A stretch of DNA of 64,000 nt. It comes from Acetobacteraceae bacterium AT-5844. GTDB taxonomy: Bacteria > Pseudomonadota > Alphaproteobacteria > Acetobacterales > Acetobacteraceae. Made by a program: the position numbers and the translations under genes. This document shows positions 57,173 to 64,000 of this stretch, one piece after another. Within the stretch, counting starts at the first letter, position 1, and each line of letters begins with the position of its first letter. The notes beneath the pieces are model-generated. The model worked only from the letters and a program-made list of their open reading frames with translations. It did no database searches and was not told where the DNA came from. The stretch lies in contig JH599949.1 in NCBI GenBank assembly GCA_000245075.1, positions 1 through 64,000 of the forward strand, in the 5' to 3' direction.

Positions 57173-57838
57173 TTAAATTCCGGCCAGCCAGGCTTCGGCG
57201 GCAGCCTGCTCGGCGGCTCGCTTGGACTCGCCGCTGCCTTGTGCCTCTCGTCCCGCCGCGCGGACCGCGACGACGAAAACCGGCATATGGGAAGGCCCGG
57301 TGGTCGAGACCAGCCGGTATTCCGGCAGACCCTCCGCCCGGCCCAAAGTATATTCCTGCAGCCGGCTCTTGGCGGACATCGGCGGCGTCGGGTCAGCCGC
57401 GATGTGCTCGGCCCATTCACGGCGCACGAAGTTCCGCGCCACCTCAAGCCCGGCATCCAGATACAGGGCGCCGATCAGCGCCTCCGTGGCATCGGCGATG
57501 ACGGTCGCTCGCCCGCGCAGGCCCGTGCGGCCCTCGGCCGGGGGGATGCGCAGCGCGGCGGGCAGGCCGATGGCCTCGCCCACCTTGGCCAGCGTCTCGG
57601 CGGCCACCAGCACGGCCAGGCGCTTGCCCAGGGCGCCCTCCCGCTCCTGCGGGAAGCGCTCGGAAAGCCACTCGGCCATCACCAGGGCCAGCACGCGGTC
57701 GCCCAGGAACTCCAGCCGCTCATTGGAATCGAGCATGTCCCGCCGCGGATCGGCGGCGGAACGGTGGGTCAGCGCCTGTTCCAGCAGCGCCGCATTGGCG
57801 AAGCTATGGCCGAGGCGCGCCTTGAAGCCGCCGCTCAC
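57173..57838 (-). CDS. rnc: Ribonuclease III
   Basis: Double-strand RNase for rRNA and mRNA processing. 221 aa from a GTG at 57838. This start overlaps the lepB stop by 4 nt (GTGA) and gives the normal N-terminus (FKARLGHSFANAALLEQALTHRS). An ATG at 57883 would add 15 residues encoded inside lepB. The signature NERLEFLGDRVL, the second acidic motif DATEALIGALYLD and the C-terminal dsRNA-binding domain (SRLQEYTLGRAEGLPEYRL ... KRAAEQAAAEAWL) are intact. Confidence 0.95.
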   Translation of the reverse strand: MSGGFKARLGHSFANAALLEQALTHRSAADPRRDMLDSNERLEFLGDRVLALVMAEWLSERFPQEREGALGKRLAVLVAAETLAKVGEAIGLPAALRIPPAEGRTGLRGRATVIADATEALIGALYLDAGLEVARNFVRREWAEHIAADPTPPMSAKSRLQEYTLGRAEGLPEYRLVSTTGPSHMPVFVVAVRAAGREAQGSGESKRAAEQAAAEAWLAGI

Positions 57839-58593
57839 CGAACGGCCGTGAACAGGCGGTTCCAGCGAATGGCGAACGGCCATCCCCACACCTCCCACCA
57901 GGCGGCGCTGCCATCGACGGAGAAGAAGATCATCTCCGCCCGGCCCACCAGATTCTCCAGCGGCACGAAGCCGACGCCGCTGATCATATCGCGGCTGTCG
58001 AGGCTGTTGTCGCGATTATCGCCCATGGCGAAGACATGGCCCTCGGGCACCAGGAATTCGGGCGTGTTGTCGTAGGGCCCGTCATCCGTGGCTTCCAGGA
58101 TCTCGTGCGAGGTCGGGCTGCCATCGGGCGAGGCGGGCAGGTTCTCCCGGTAGCGGCGCACGGTGATCCGGGGGCCATCGCCCTCCACCGTGTACAGGCC
58201 GAGGGATTCGCGGGGCACTTCCTGGCGGTTCACGAACAGCCGGCCATTGCGCACCTGGATGCGGTCCCCCGGCAGGCCGATGATACGCTTGATGTAGTCC
58301 GTGGTGTTGTCCCGCGGGAACTTGAACACCGCCACATCGCCGCGCTCCGGCAGCGAGCCGAAGATCCGGCCCTCGAACAGGTCCGGGCTGAAGGGCAGGG
58401 AGTGGCGGGAATAGCCATAGGCATATTTCGAGACGAACAGGTAATCGCCCACCAGCAGCGTGGGGATCATGCTGCCCGAGGGAATGTTGAAGGGCTCGAA
58501 CGCCACGGTCCGGATGCCCACGGCGATCAGCCCGGCATAGACAATGGTCTTGATGCTCTCGAGCCAGCCGCCCGGTTTCTTCTTCGTCGTCAT
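57835..58593 (-). CDS. lepB: Signal peptidase I
   Basis: Inner-membrane serine protease that removes Sec and Tat signal peptides. 252 aa. One N-terminal membrane segment (about 13-31), catalytic Ser in NIPSGSMIPTL, catalytic Lys in DYIKRIIGLPGD and box E GDNRDNSLDSR. First gene of the lepB-rnc-era-recO-mug operon. Upstream acpS/pdxJ, common in relatives, are not here. Confidence 0.96.
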   Translation of the reverse strand: MTTKKKPGGWLESIKTIVYAGLIAVGIRTVAFEPFNIPSGSMIPTLLVGDYLFVSKYAYGYSRHSLPFSPDLFEGRIFGSLPERGDVAVFKFPRDNTTDYIKRIIGLPGDRIQVRNGRLFVNRQEVPRESLGLYTVEGDGPRITVRRYRENLPASPDGSPTSHEILEATDDGPYDNTPEFLVPEGHVFAMGDNRDNSLDSRDMISGVGFVPLENLVGRAEMIFFSVDGSAAWWEVWGWPFAIRWNRLFTAVR

Positions 58594-58684
58594 GTCTGGG
58601 ATTGCGCGAGGCCCCGCTTCGGTCCGCCGCGCCTGCCGCCGCGACCACGATGGTGCGGGGTAGAGCGCGCGGCGGGCCTGGATG

Positions 58685-59710
58685 TCAAGAAAGCGCCGCT
58701 GGAGTCAGGCCAAAGGCCTCCGCCAGCAGGCGGACGGATTGGCGCCGCGCGCCAGGATCGTGGATGGGAGAGAGGACAGCGATCTCCTGTACCTCCAACT
58801 CTGTGGCCAGGGTGGTCAGGCGGTCCCGCACCTGCTCGGGCGTGCCGATGATGGCACGGGCGCGGATGCGTTCCAGATGCGCCGTCTCTGCCTCGGAATA
58901 GGGGTAGGCCTCGGCTTCCTCCACGCTCGGCAGCGGGGGGAAGATGCCGCTGTCCCGCGAGAGGCGCCACAACTCCCGTGAGCGATACAGGCGCCGGGCC
59001 TCGGCCTCGGTGGGCGCGCAGAGCGCGAAGACGCCGATGGCACCATAGGGCGCCGCGATCCGGCCTGGATGCGCGATGAACTCCCGCCGGTAGCGGGCCA
59101 TGGCCTCGGCCGCGCCCCGGCCATCCGTAATGAAGTAGGCGAAGCAGTAGGGCAGGCCCAGCACGGCCGCCAGCCGGGCGCCATAGTCGGAACTGCCGAG
59201 CATCCACACCTCTGGCGCTGTCGGCACCTCCGGCTGGGCGCGGATGGCCCGGAAAGGGTGATCCACAGGCAGCCCTTCGCCGAGCCAGCCCAGCACGTCC
59301 TGCACCTGACGTGGGAAATCATCGGCGGACTGGGCGGCGTTGGGGTTGAGGGCGTAGGCGGTGCGGCCGTCGCTGCCCGGCGCGCGGCCAACGCCGAGAT
59401 CGATCCGCCCGGGCGCGATGGCCTCCAGCATGCGGAACTGCTCGGCCACCTTCAGCGCCGCGTAATGTGGCAGCATCACCCCGGCGGAGCCGACCCGGAT
59501 GCGCTTGGTCGTGGCCGCGATGGCGGAGATGAGGATTTCCGGCGCGGCCCCCGCATGGCTGGCGCTGTTATGGTGCTCCGCCAGCCAGTAACGGGCATAG
59601 CCCAGCTCATCCGCGAGCTGTGCCAGCGAGAGCGTCTCCCGCACCGCTTCATCCGCGCCCCGGCCGGAGGCGATGGTGGATTGGTCCAGGATGGAGAGTG
59701 CGAGCGCCAT
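58685..59710 (-). CDS. LLM-class flavin-dependent oxidoreductase (luciferase-like monooxygenase)
   Basis: 341 aa, bacterial luciferase-like fold using FMN. N-terminus LALSILDQSTIASGRGADEAVRETLSLAQLADELGYARYWLAEHHN. PEILISAIAATTKRIRVGSAGVMLPHYAALKVAEQFRMLEAIAPGRIDLGVGRAPGSD is characteristic of the YhbW-type subfamily. Substrate unknown. It lies 71 nt after epmB on the same strand; the gap is AT-rich and may hold its promoter. Confidence 0.92.
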   Translation of the reverse strand: MALALSILDQSTIASGRGADEAVRETLSLAQLADELGYARYWLAEHHNSASHAGAAPEILISAIAATTKRIRVGSAGVMLPHYAALKVAEQFRMLEAIAPGRIDLGVGRAPGSDGRTAYALNPNAAQSADDFPRQVQDVLGWLGEGLPVDHPFRAIRAQPEVPTAPEVWMLGSSDYGARLAAVLGLPYCFAYFITDGRGAAEAMARYRREFIAHPGRIAAPYGAIGVFALCAPTEAEARRLYRSRELWRLSRDSGIFPPLPSVEEAEAYPYSEAETAHLERIRARAIIGTPEQVRDRLTTLATELEVQEIAVLSPIHDPGARRQSVRLLAEAFGLTPAALS

Positions 59711-59781
59711 GGGCTCAGGTTAACGCATTCGCCGCGAAGCGAAAGGGTCTGCTCTGCTCAGGCTTCTGTGATGATAATTGT

Positions 59782-60870
59782 TTAAAATTCAGCTTCTTGT
59801 GACGTTTTCTTCAGGTCTGGATAGGCGTAGTCGGCCCGATCCAGTGGGCCATCCACCACCCAGCCCTCAGCAACTTCATGGGCGAAGTCCGGACCCAGCG
59901 GTGCCTTGCCCGCGCCACGCGGCAGATCGAGCACATAAGTCGGCCAGGCGAGGCCGGAGAGCCGGCCGCGCAATTGCCGCAGCAATTGACGCCCCTCCGC
60001 GATGGGAACCTCGAAGCGCGCGGTGCCGGGGGCGCGGTCGAGTTGGTGCAGGTAATAGGGTTTCACCTGCGAAGCCAGCATGGCGCGGAAAAGGTTTTCA
60101 AGGTCTTGTTGGGTGTTGTTCACGCCACGCAGGAGGACGCTTTGGCCGAGAAGCGAGACCCCGCCCCGCGTCAGGAGCCGCAGCCCGGCCTTCGCGACAG
60201 GTGAAAACTCCCGCGCATGATTGGCATGAACACATAGGAAGAGCGCCTTCTCGCTCTGCAGGGCATCGACGAGGGCGGCATTCACCCGCTCCGGCGCCGC
60301 GACCGGCACGCGGGAATGCAACCGGATAATATCGAGATGCGAGATGGCCGAGAGCCGCTGGACGATATGGGCCAGGCGGCGCGGTGAGAGCATCAGCGGG
60401 TCGCCACCCGTCAGCACGGCTTCCCGCACCTGCGGGGTGGCGGCAAACCAGTCCAGCGCCGCGTCCAGCTCCGCCTCGGTCAGAAGCCCCCCATCGGGCC
60501 CTACAACTTCCCGCCGGAAGCAGAAGCGGCAATAAACCGGGCAGGCGAGCAACGGCTTCAGCAGCGCGCGATCCGGGTAACGGTGGACCACGCCCTTCAC
60601 AGGAGTGAAGGGGGCATCGCTGGTGGGATCGCTGCGTTCGGCCGGGAGGGTGGTCAGCTCCGCGACATCGGGCAGGTATTGCCGGGCGATGGGGTCGGCG
60701 GGGTCGGAGGGGTCGATCAGTGCCTGCACCGCCGGCGTCACGGCGATGGCGTATTGTTCCGCCACCTGGCGCAGGCCGGGCTCGGCCTCGGGCGGCACCA
60801 GTCGGGCTTCGACCAGGGCTGCCGGGTCGCGCAGCGTGCGCGGCTTCAAAAGAGGGACACCGTCGGGCAT
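59782..60870 (-). CDS. epmB: EF-P-(lysine) 2,3-aminomutase EpmB, KamA-family radical SAM protein
   Basis: Isomerises L-alpha-lysine to beta-lysine for elongation factor P modification. 362 aa. SAM cluster C110-x3-C114-x2-C117 (CPVYCRFCFRR), the PLP/SAM regions AVLTGGDPLML and RLHSRVPVAAPER, and YLHQLDRAPGTARFEV near the end. Short form without the long C-terminal extension of catabolic lysine aminomutase. Divergent from epmA by 38 nt, which supports the EF-P role over catabolism. Confidence 0.92.
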   Translation of the reverse strand: MPDGVPLLKPRTLRDPAALVEARLVPPEAEPGLRQVAEQYAIAVTPAVQALIDPSDPADPIARQYLPDVAELTTLPAERSDPTSDAPFTPVKGVVHRYPDRALLKPLLACPVYCRFCFRREVVGPDGGLLTEAELDAALDWFAATPQVREAVLTGGDPLMLSPRRLAHIVQRLSAISHLDIIRLHSRVPVAAPERVNAALVDALQSEKALFLCVHANHAREFSPVAKAGLRLLTRGGVSLLGQSVLLRGVNNTQQDLENLFRAMLASQVKPYYLHQLDRAPGTARFEVPIAEGRQLLRQLRGRLSGLAWPTYVLDLPRGAGKAPLGPDFAHEVAEGWVVDGPLDRADYAYPDLKKTSQEAEF

Positions 60871-60908
60871 GGTCGCGCCGCCTTACGCCTGGAAGTACCG
60901 GAACCGCA
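60871..60908. promoter_or_regulatory. Short divergent promoter between epmB and epmA
   Basis: Only 38 nt separate the two start codons, so the two promoters must overlap the opposite genes. No operator seen. Confidence 0.4.
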
Positions 60909-61970
60909 ATGCCCGATGATGCGACCCTGACCCCCGAATGGTCCCCGGAGCGCCTGGCCGCCCGCCTGCCGGCGCTGCGGCGACGGTCGCAGCTACTGGC
61001 CGATACACGGCGGTTCTTCGGGGAGCGGGGCTATACCGAGGTGGAAACCCCCGCCCTTGTGCCGGTGCCGGGCATGGAGGTGCATCTCCAGGGTTTCCGC
61101 AGCCTGTTCCGCCCCATGCTGGGGGGCGAGGAGCAGGCGCTTTGGCTGCGGACTTCGCCCGAACTGGCCATCAAGCGTCTGCTGGTCGCGGGCGCGGGGC
61201 CGGTGTTTGAAATCGCCCGGGTCTGGCGCAATGGCGAGGTCTCCACACGCCATGGCCCGGAATTCACCATGCTGGAATGGTACCGCCCCGGCGCGGGGCT
61301 GGACGATCTCATGGCGGAGACCGAGGCCTTCCTGCGGAGCGTGTTGCCGCCGCGCGTCTCACATGCCGGGATTGCCACCGACCTCACCCAGCCCTTCGAA
61401 CGGCTGACCTTGGCGGAGGCCTTCAGGCGCCACTGCAACGGGCTGGACATCCTGGCCACGCTGGATGACGAGGGTGAGGGCGATGCCGCCGCCCTGCATC
61501 AGGCCGCGCGTGTCGCCGGCTACGCGCCACGCGATGGGGAGGGGTGGGAAGATCTCTTCTTCCGCCTGCTGCTGGAGCATATCGAGCCCGCCCTGGGGCG
61601 TGAACGCGCGACCTTCCTCACCCATTGGCCGGCCCCGCAGGCGGCCCTGGCGCGGCGGGACCCGACGGACCCCCGTGTGGCCCTGCGCTTCGAACTCTTC
61701 GTCGCAGGCATCGAACTGGCGAATGCCTTCGACGAACTGACGGATGCGGAGGAGCAAGCCAGCCGCTTCGCCCGCGACGTGGCCGAACGCCACCGCCTCT
61801 ATGGCGAGGGCTGGCCGGTGGATGAGGATTTCCTGGCGGCGCTGCGCCACGGTATGCCGGCCACGGCAGGAATCGCGCTGGGTTTCGACCGGCTGGCCAT
61901 GCTGGCAGCGGGGGCGGAGAGCATCGAGCAGGTGCTCTGGCTCGGCCGGTGGCCTTACTCGGTGGGCTGA
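60909..61970 (+). CDS. epmA: Elongation factor P--(R)-beta-lysine ligase
   Basis: Class II lysyl-tRNA-synthetase paralogue that attaches beta-lysine to a conserved Lys of EF-P. 353 aa, lacking the tRNA anticodon-binding domain. Motif 2 FEIARVWRNGE with HGPEFTMLEWY, motif 3 GIALGFDRLAML, and ELANAFDELTD. Start ATG 60909. Its 3' end overlaps the convergent bpt gene by 16 nt. The efp gene itself is not in the window. Confidence 0.95.
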   Translation: MPDDATLTPEWSPERLAARLPALRRRSQLLADTRRFFGERGYTEVETPALVPVPGMEVHLQGFRSLFRPMLGGEEQALWLRTSPELAIKRLLVAGAGPVFEIARVWRNGEVSTRHGPEFTMLEWYRPGAGLDDLMAETEAFLRSVLPPRVSHAGIATDLTQPFERLTLAEAFRRHCNGLDILATLDDEGEGDAAALHQAARVAGYAPRDGEGWEDLFFRLLLEHIEPALGRERATFLTHWPAPQAALARRDPTDPRVALRFELFVAGIELANAFDELTDAEEQASRFARDVAERHRLYGEGWPVDEDFLAALRHGMPATAGIALGFDRLAMLAAGAESIEQVLWLGRWPYSVG

Positions 61971-62701
61971 ACCAGATCGCTCTCCTGCATCCGGCGCCAA
62001 TGGCCGCCGGTGAGGATCTCGCTGGGCTGGAAGCGGGCCTTGTAGGTCATCTTCCGGCTCTGGGGCACCCAGTAGCCGAGATAGACATAGGGCAGGCGGA
62101 GGGCGAGGGCCCGCCGCACCAGCCACAGCACCATGTACGTGCCCAGCGACTGCCGCTCCAGCGCCGGGTCGTAGAAGGAGTAGACGGCGGAAAGCCCGTC
62201 GCTCAGCCAATCCGTCAGGCAGGCGGCGACCAGCCTTTCCTCCTCATCGCGGAATTCCACGATGCCGGTGGTGATCGGCGTGTCCTCCACCATGGCGCGG
62301 TAGTCGTAGAAGCCCATCGAGGCCATGTCGCCATCATTGTGGCGAGCCTGCTGGTAGCGCTGGAACAGGCTGAACTGTTCGGCCGTTGCGCGGCAGGTGG
62401 CCTCATGCACGCGCAGGCCGGCATTCCAGCGCGCCACCCGGCGCTGCGTGCGGTCCGGCTCGAAATGCTGGCAAAGGATGCGGATGGGAATGCAGGCCTG
62501 GCAGCCTGGGCAGACGGGCGAGTAGGCGATGTTGTGGCTGCGGCGGAAGCCGGCGCGGGAAAGCCGGTCGTGCAGCTTCTCGGAATCCGGGCCGGTCAGC
62601 TCGGTCACGATCTTCCGCTCCGTGCGGCCGGCCAGATAGGGGCAGGGCATCGGGGCGGTGGTGTAGAAAAACTGCGGGCGGCGTGTGGTGCGGTGGAGCA
62701 T
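61955..62701 (-). CDS. bpt: Aspartate/glutamate leucyltransferase (N-end rule), Bpt/ATE family
   Basis: Transfers Leu from tRNA to N-terminal Asp/Glu of proteins to mark them for ClpAP. 248 aa. The N-terminal Cys-rich region FYTTAPMPCPYL, CPGCQACIPIR, then RRVARWN and the C-terminal GNAT-like part YVYLGYWVPQSRKMTYKARFQP are those of the ATE/Bpt family. Start at 62701 (MLHRTTRRPQFF); ten more codons upstream are open but not conserved. Convergent with epmA. Confidence 0.93.
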   Translation of the reverse strand: MLHRTTRRPQFFYTTAPMPCPYLAGRTERKIVTELTGPDSEKLHDRLSRAGFRRSHNIAYSPVCPGCQACIPIRILCQHFEPDRTQRRVARWNAGLRVHEATCRATAEQFSLFQRYQQARHNDGDMASMGFYDYRAMVEDTPITTGIVEFRDEEERLVAACLTDWLSDGLSAVYSFYDPALERQSLGTYMVLWLVRRALALRLPYVYLGYWVPQSRKMTYKARFQPSEILTGGHWRRMQESDLVQPTE

Positions 62702-62814
62702 GACCTTCCTGGCTACACTCTCCCCGGCCATGCCGCAGGAAGCAACAGGCGAGTGTGTGTTTCAACGCACCCGACGGCTCCGACGAGGCGGGAACGGCGA
62801 GATTTCTCTGCAAG

Positions 62815-62844
62815 GGGCGCCTGCCCTGGAGCGGGAAGGCGCCC
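62815..62844 (-). terminator. Terminator-like hairpin after the penicillin acylase gene
   Basis: GGGCGCC / GGCGCCC (7 bp, perfect) around a 16-nt loop, 26 nt past the acylase stop and upstream of bpt. Long loop and no U-tract make it weak. Confidence 0.4.
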
Positions 62845-62869
62845 GTGAGACAAGTGCGTTCCTGGTTTG

Positions 62870-64000
62870 CTACCGGGGCTCGAGCCGGAGAGTGCCGGTG
62901 CTGCCCGCCGGCACGGCGCTGAGCGGCAGCAGCAGGCCGCCATCCGGCGCGCGCCCGGCCCAGATGGGCGTCTGATCCGACCATTGCCCGGAAAGCGGGT
63001 TGCCCGACTGTCCCGTGCCGATGACGGCCATTGCTCCCTGTGGGGAAGCGAGATCGAACACCGAACGCAGCCCGGGGCCCTGGGTGTTGGTGAAGCTGCG
63101 GGGCCCGGTCTCGGCACGGTCCACCGTCTCGCCGTCGCCGCTGCGTGGCGTGGTGATGCGCGTCCAATCCCGCAGAACGGGGATGAAGCGCAGCAACGGA
63201 TGCTCGAAGCGCGCCTGATGGGCGGTACCCCAGCGCCAGGAGGCCGGATCGGGGCCATAGCTTTCCGACAACCGCGCGACAGTCTCCTCCAGCGCCTTGG
63301 CGGAGAGGGCGGCACAGGCATCGGTGTTCGTGGCGGGCTCGCCGGCGGGTTGGCACCAGTGGGCGCCGCGCCCGTCCTCGGCCAGGACGAAGCGCAGGAA
63401 TTCAGGCGTGGCAGGCCATGCCCCTTCCGGCACGCCGCCCGCCGCCAGTGCCAGACGGGCAGCGGCGGGCCACCAGGCGTTGAAGATCAGCGGCTGCGGC
63501 AGGTCGGCGCTCATCTCGCCATCCCAGCTCAGTAGCAGATCGCGTGCCGCGCCGGCCGGCCCCTCCGGCCGTGGGATGCGGCGGAGGGCGGGAAGGATGT
63601 CGCGGGCAAACAGGCTTAGCGTGTCGCGCTGGATGGCGGCGAAGTCCTCCGGGGCATGCTTCTCGCGCTGCCCGAGCAGGCTGTGGATACGCCGGAAGCG
63701 CCAATCCCCGAACCAGTCGCGGCCGAGATAAGGCTCGGCGCCCGCCGGCTGCACGCGGTTGTTGGCGTTGACCAGCACGCCGCTTGGCGGGTTTTCGCTG
63801 TGGGGCATGGCATCGAAGGGCACCCAGCCGGTCCAGTCGTGGCTGCCATCCCAGCCCGGAGCGGGCAGGGTGCCATCGCCCTCGCGGCGGATCGGGGTGC
63901 GCCCGGTCAGGAACATGCCGATGCCGCCATCCACCGCGGCCACCATCATGTTCTGCGCGGGGGCGGTGATGAGGGCGGCCGCCGCCCGTGCCTCGGCCAG
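62870..64000 (-). CDS. Penicillin acylase family protein, 5' part cut by window edge
   Basis: C-terminal about 376 residues of an Ntn-hydrolase amidase (penicillin/AHL acylase family). The frame is open to the window edge. Beta-subunit features are visible: PAQNMMVAAVDGGIGMFLTGRTPIRR, DWTGWVPFDAMPHSENPPSG, the oxyanion-region NANNRV, WGTAHQARFEHPL and PLSGQWSDQTPIW. The signal peptide, alpha subunit and N-terminal catalytic Ser lie outside the window. Substrate (beta-lactam, acyl-homoserine lactone or other amide) cannot be told. Confidence 0.9.
   Translation of the reverse strand: MAEARAAAALITAPAQNMMVAAVDGGIGMFLTGRTPIRREGDGTLPAPGWDGSHDWTGWVPFDAMPHSENPPSGVLVNANNRVQPAGAEPYLGRDWFGDWRFRRIHSLLGQREKHAPEDFAAIQRDTLSLFARDILPALRRIPRPEGPAGAARDLLLSWDGEMSADLPQPLIFNAWWPAAARLALAAGGVPEGAWPATPEFLRFVLAEDGRGAHWCQPAGEPATNTDACAALSAKALEETVARLSESYGPDPASWRWGTAHQARFEHPLLRFIPVLRDWTRITTPRSGDGETVDRAETGPRSFTNTQGPGLRSVFDLASPQGAMAVIGTGQSGNPLSGQWSDQTPIWAGRAPDGGLLLPLSAVPAGSTGTLRLEPR

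Noticed and set aside
62870-64000. Truncated pseudogene of penicillin acylase
   Set aside because: The frame is open to the window edge and the visible motifs are intact; it is cut by the window, not broken.

Overview
The window looks like chromosomal DNA of a high-GC alphaproteobacterium, most likely an Acetobacteraceae member of the Roseomonas type. This is inferred from the strongly GC-rich third codon positions, a PDH E1-beta subunit with its own lipoyl domain, the lepB-rnc-era-recO block, a DksA with only one of the four zinc cysteines, and orphan Bug-type binding proteins. I saw no rRNA, tRNA, CRISPR array, insertion sequence or prophage. Almost all of the sequence is ordinary, densely coding chromosome. 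Many long antisense frames are open because of base composition and are not listed.

Layout. 1-5 kb: 3' part of ppiD (chaperone), divergent from tpiA, then an M20 dipeptidase, converging on L-threonine aldolase. 5-12.7 kb (minus strand): the pyruvate dehydrogenase and lipoate block pdhA-pdhB-pdhC-GNAT-lpdA, a hairpin, then lipA, a COQ10-like gene and a small membrane protein. 13-20.4 kb: histidine utilisation, with hutC-hutU-hutH-hutI on the minus strand and hutF plus a GNAT gene divergent from it; hutG is not in the window. 20.4-25.3 kb (minus): a cluster of beta-lactamase-like hydrolase, peptide-binding protein, C39-like peptidase with a degenerate GNAT domain, and M19 dipeptidase. 25.4-32.5 kb (plus): msrA, a GntR regulator, rpmF-plsX-fabH, dksA and a solitary fusA. 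32.6-40.7 kb: amidohydrolase, a HerA-like ATPase, a secreted orphan protein, two orphan binding proteins, a DUF599 membrane protein and icd. 40.9-49.8 kb: ABC exporter, small lipoprotein, stand-alone Lrp/AsnC effector domain, a ThDP enzyme, mliC-like and ggt, a molybdenum oxidoreductase with an exported glutathione peroxidase, and an MFS exporter. 49.9-54.9 kb: parC, two DUF3597 paralogues and an Nramp-like transporter. 55-58.6 kb (minus): lepB-rnc-era-recO-mug. 58.7-64 kb: an LLM flavin oxidoreductase, a divergent epmB/epmA pair for EF-P modification, the Bpt N-end-rule transferase, and the 3' part of a penicillin acylase gene cut by the window edge.

The most interesting signals are regulatory. 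A near-palindromic 16-mer with one mismatch lies upstream of both the pdhA operon (12916-12931) and the GntR gene (26079-26094), which suggests that this orphan GntR protein controls pyruvate dehydrogenase and itself. The pdhA promoter region also holds a perfect 9-bp inverted repeat. A textbook HutC-type operator sits in the hutC/hutF gap, and a LacI-family consensus operator precedes the Bug-type binding protein. Other candidates for follow-up are the peptide-handling cluster, the solitary HerA ATPase and the Nramp homologue without the metal-binding motif.
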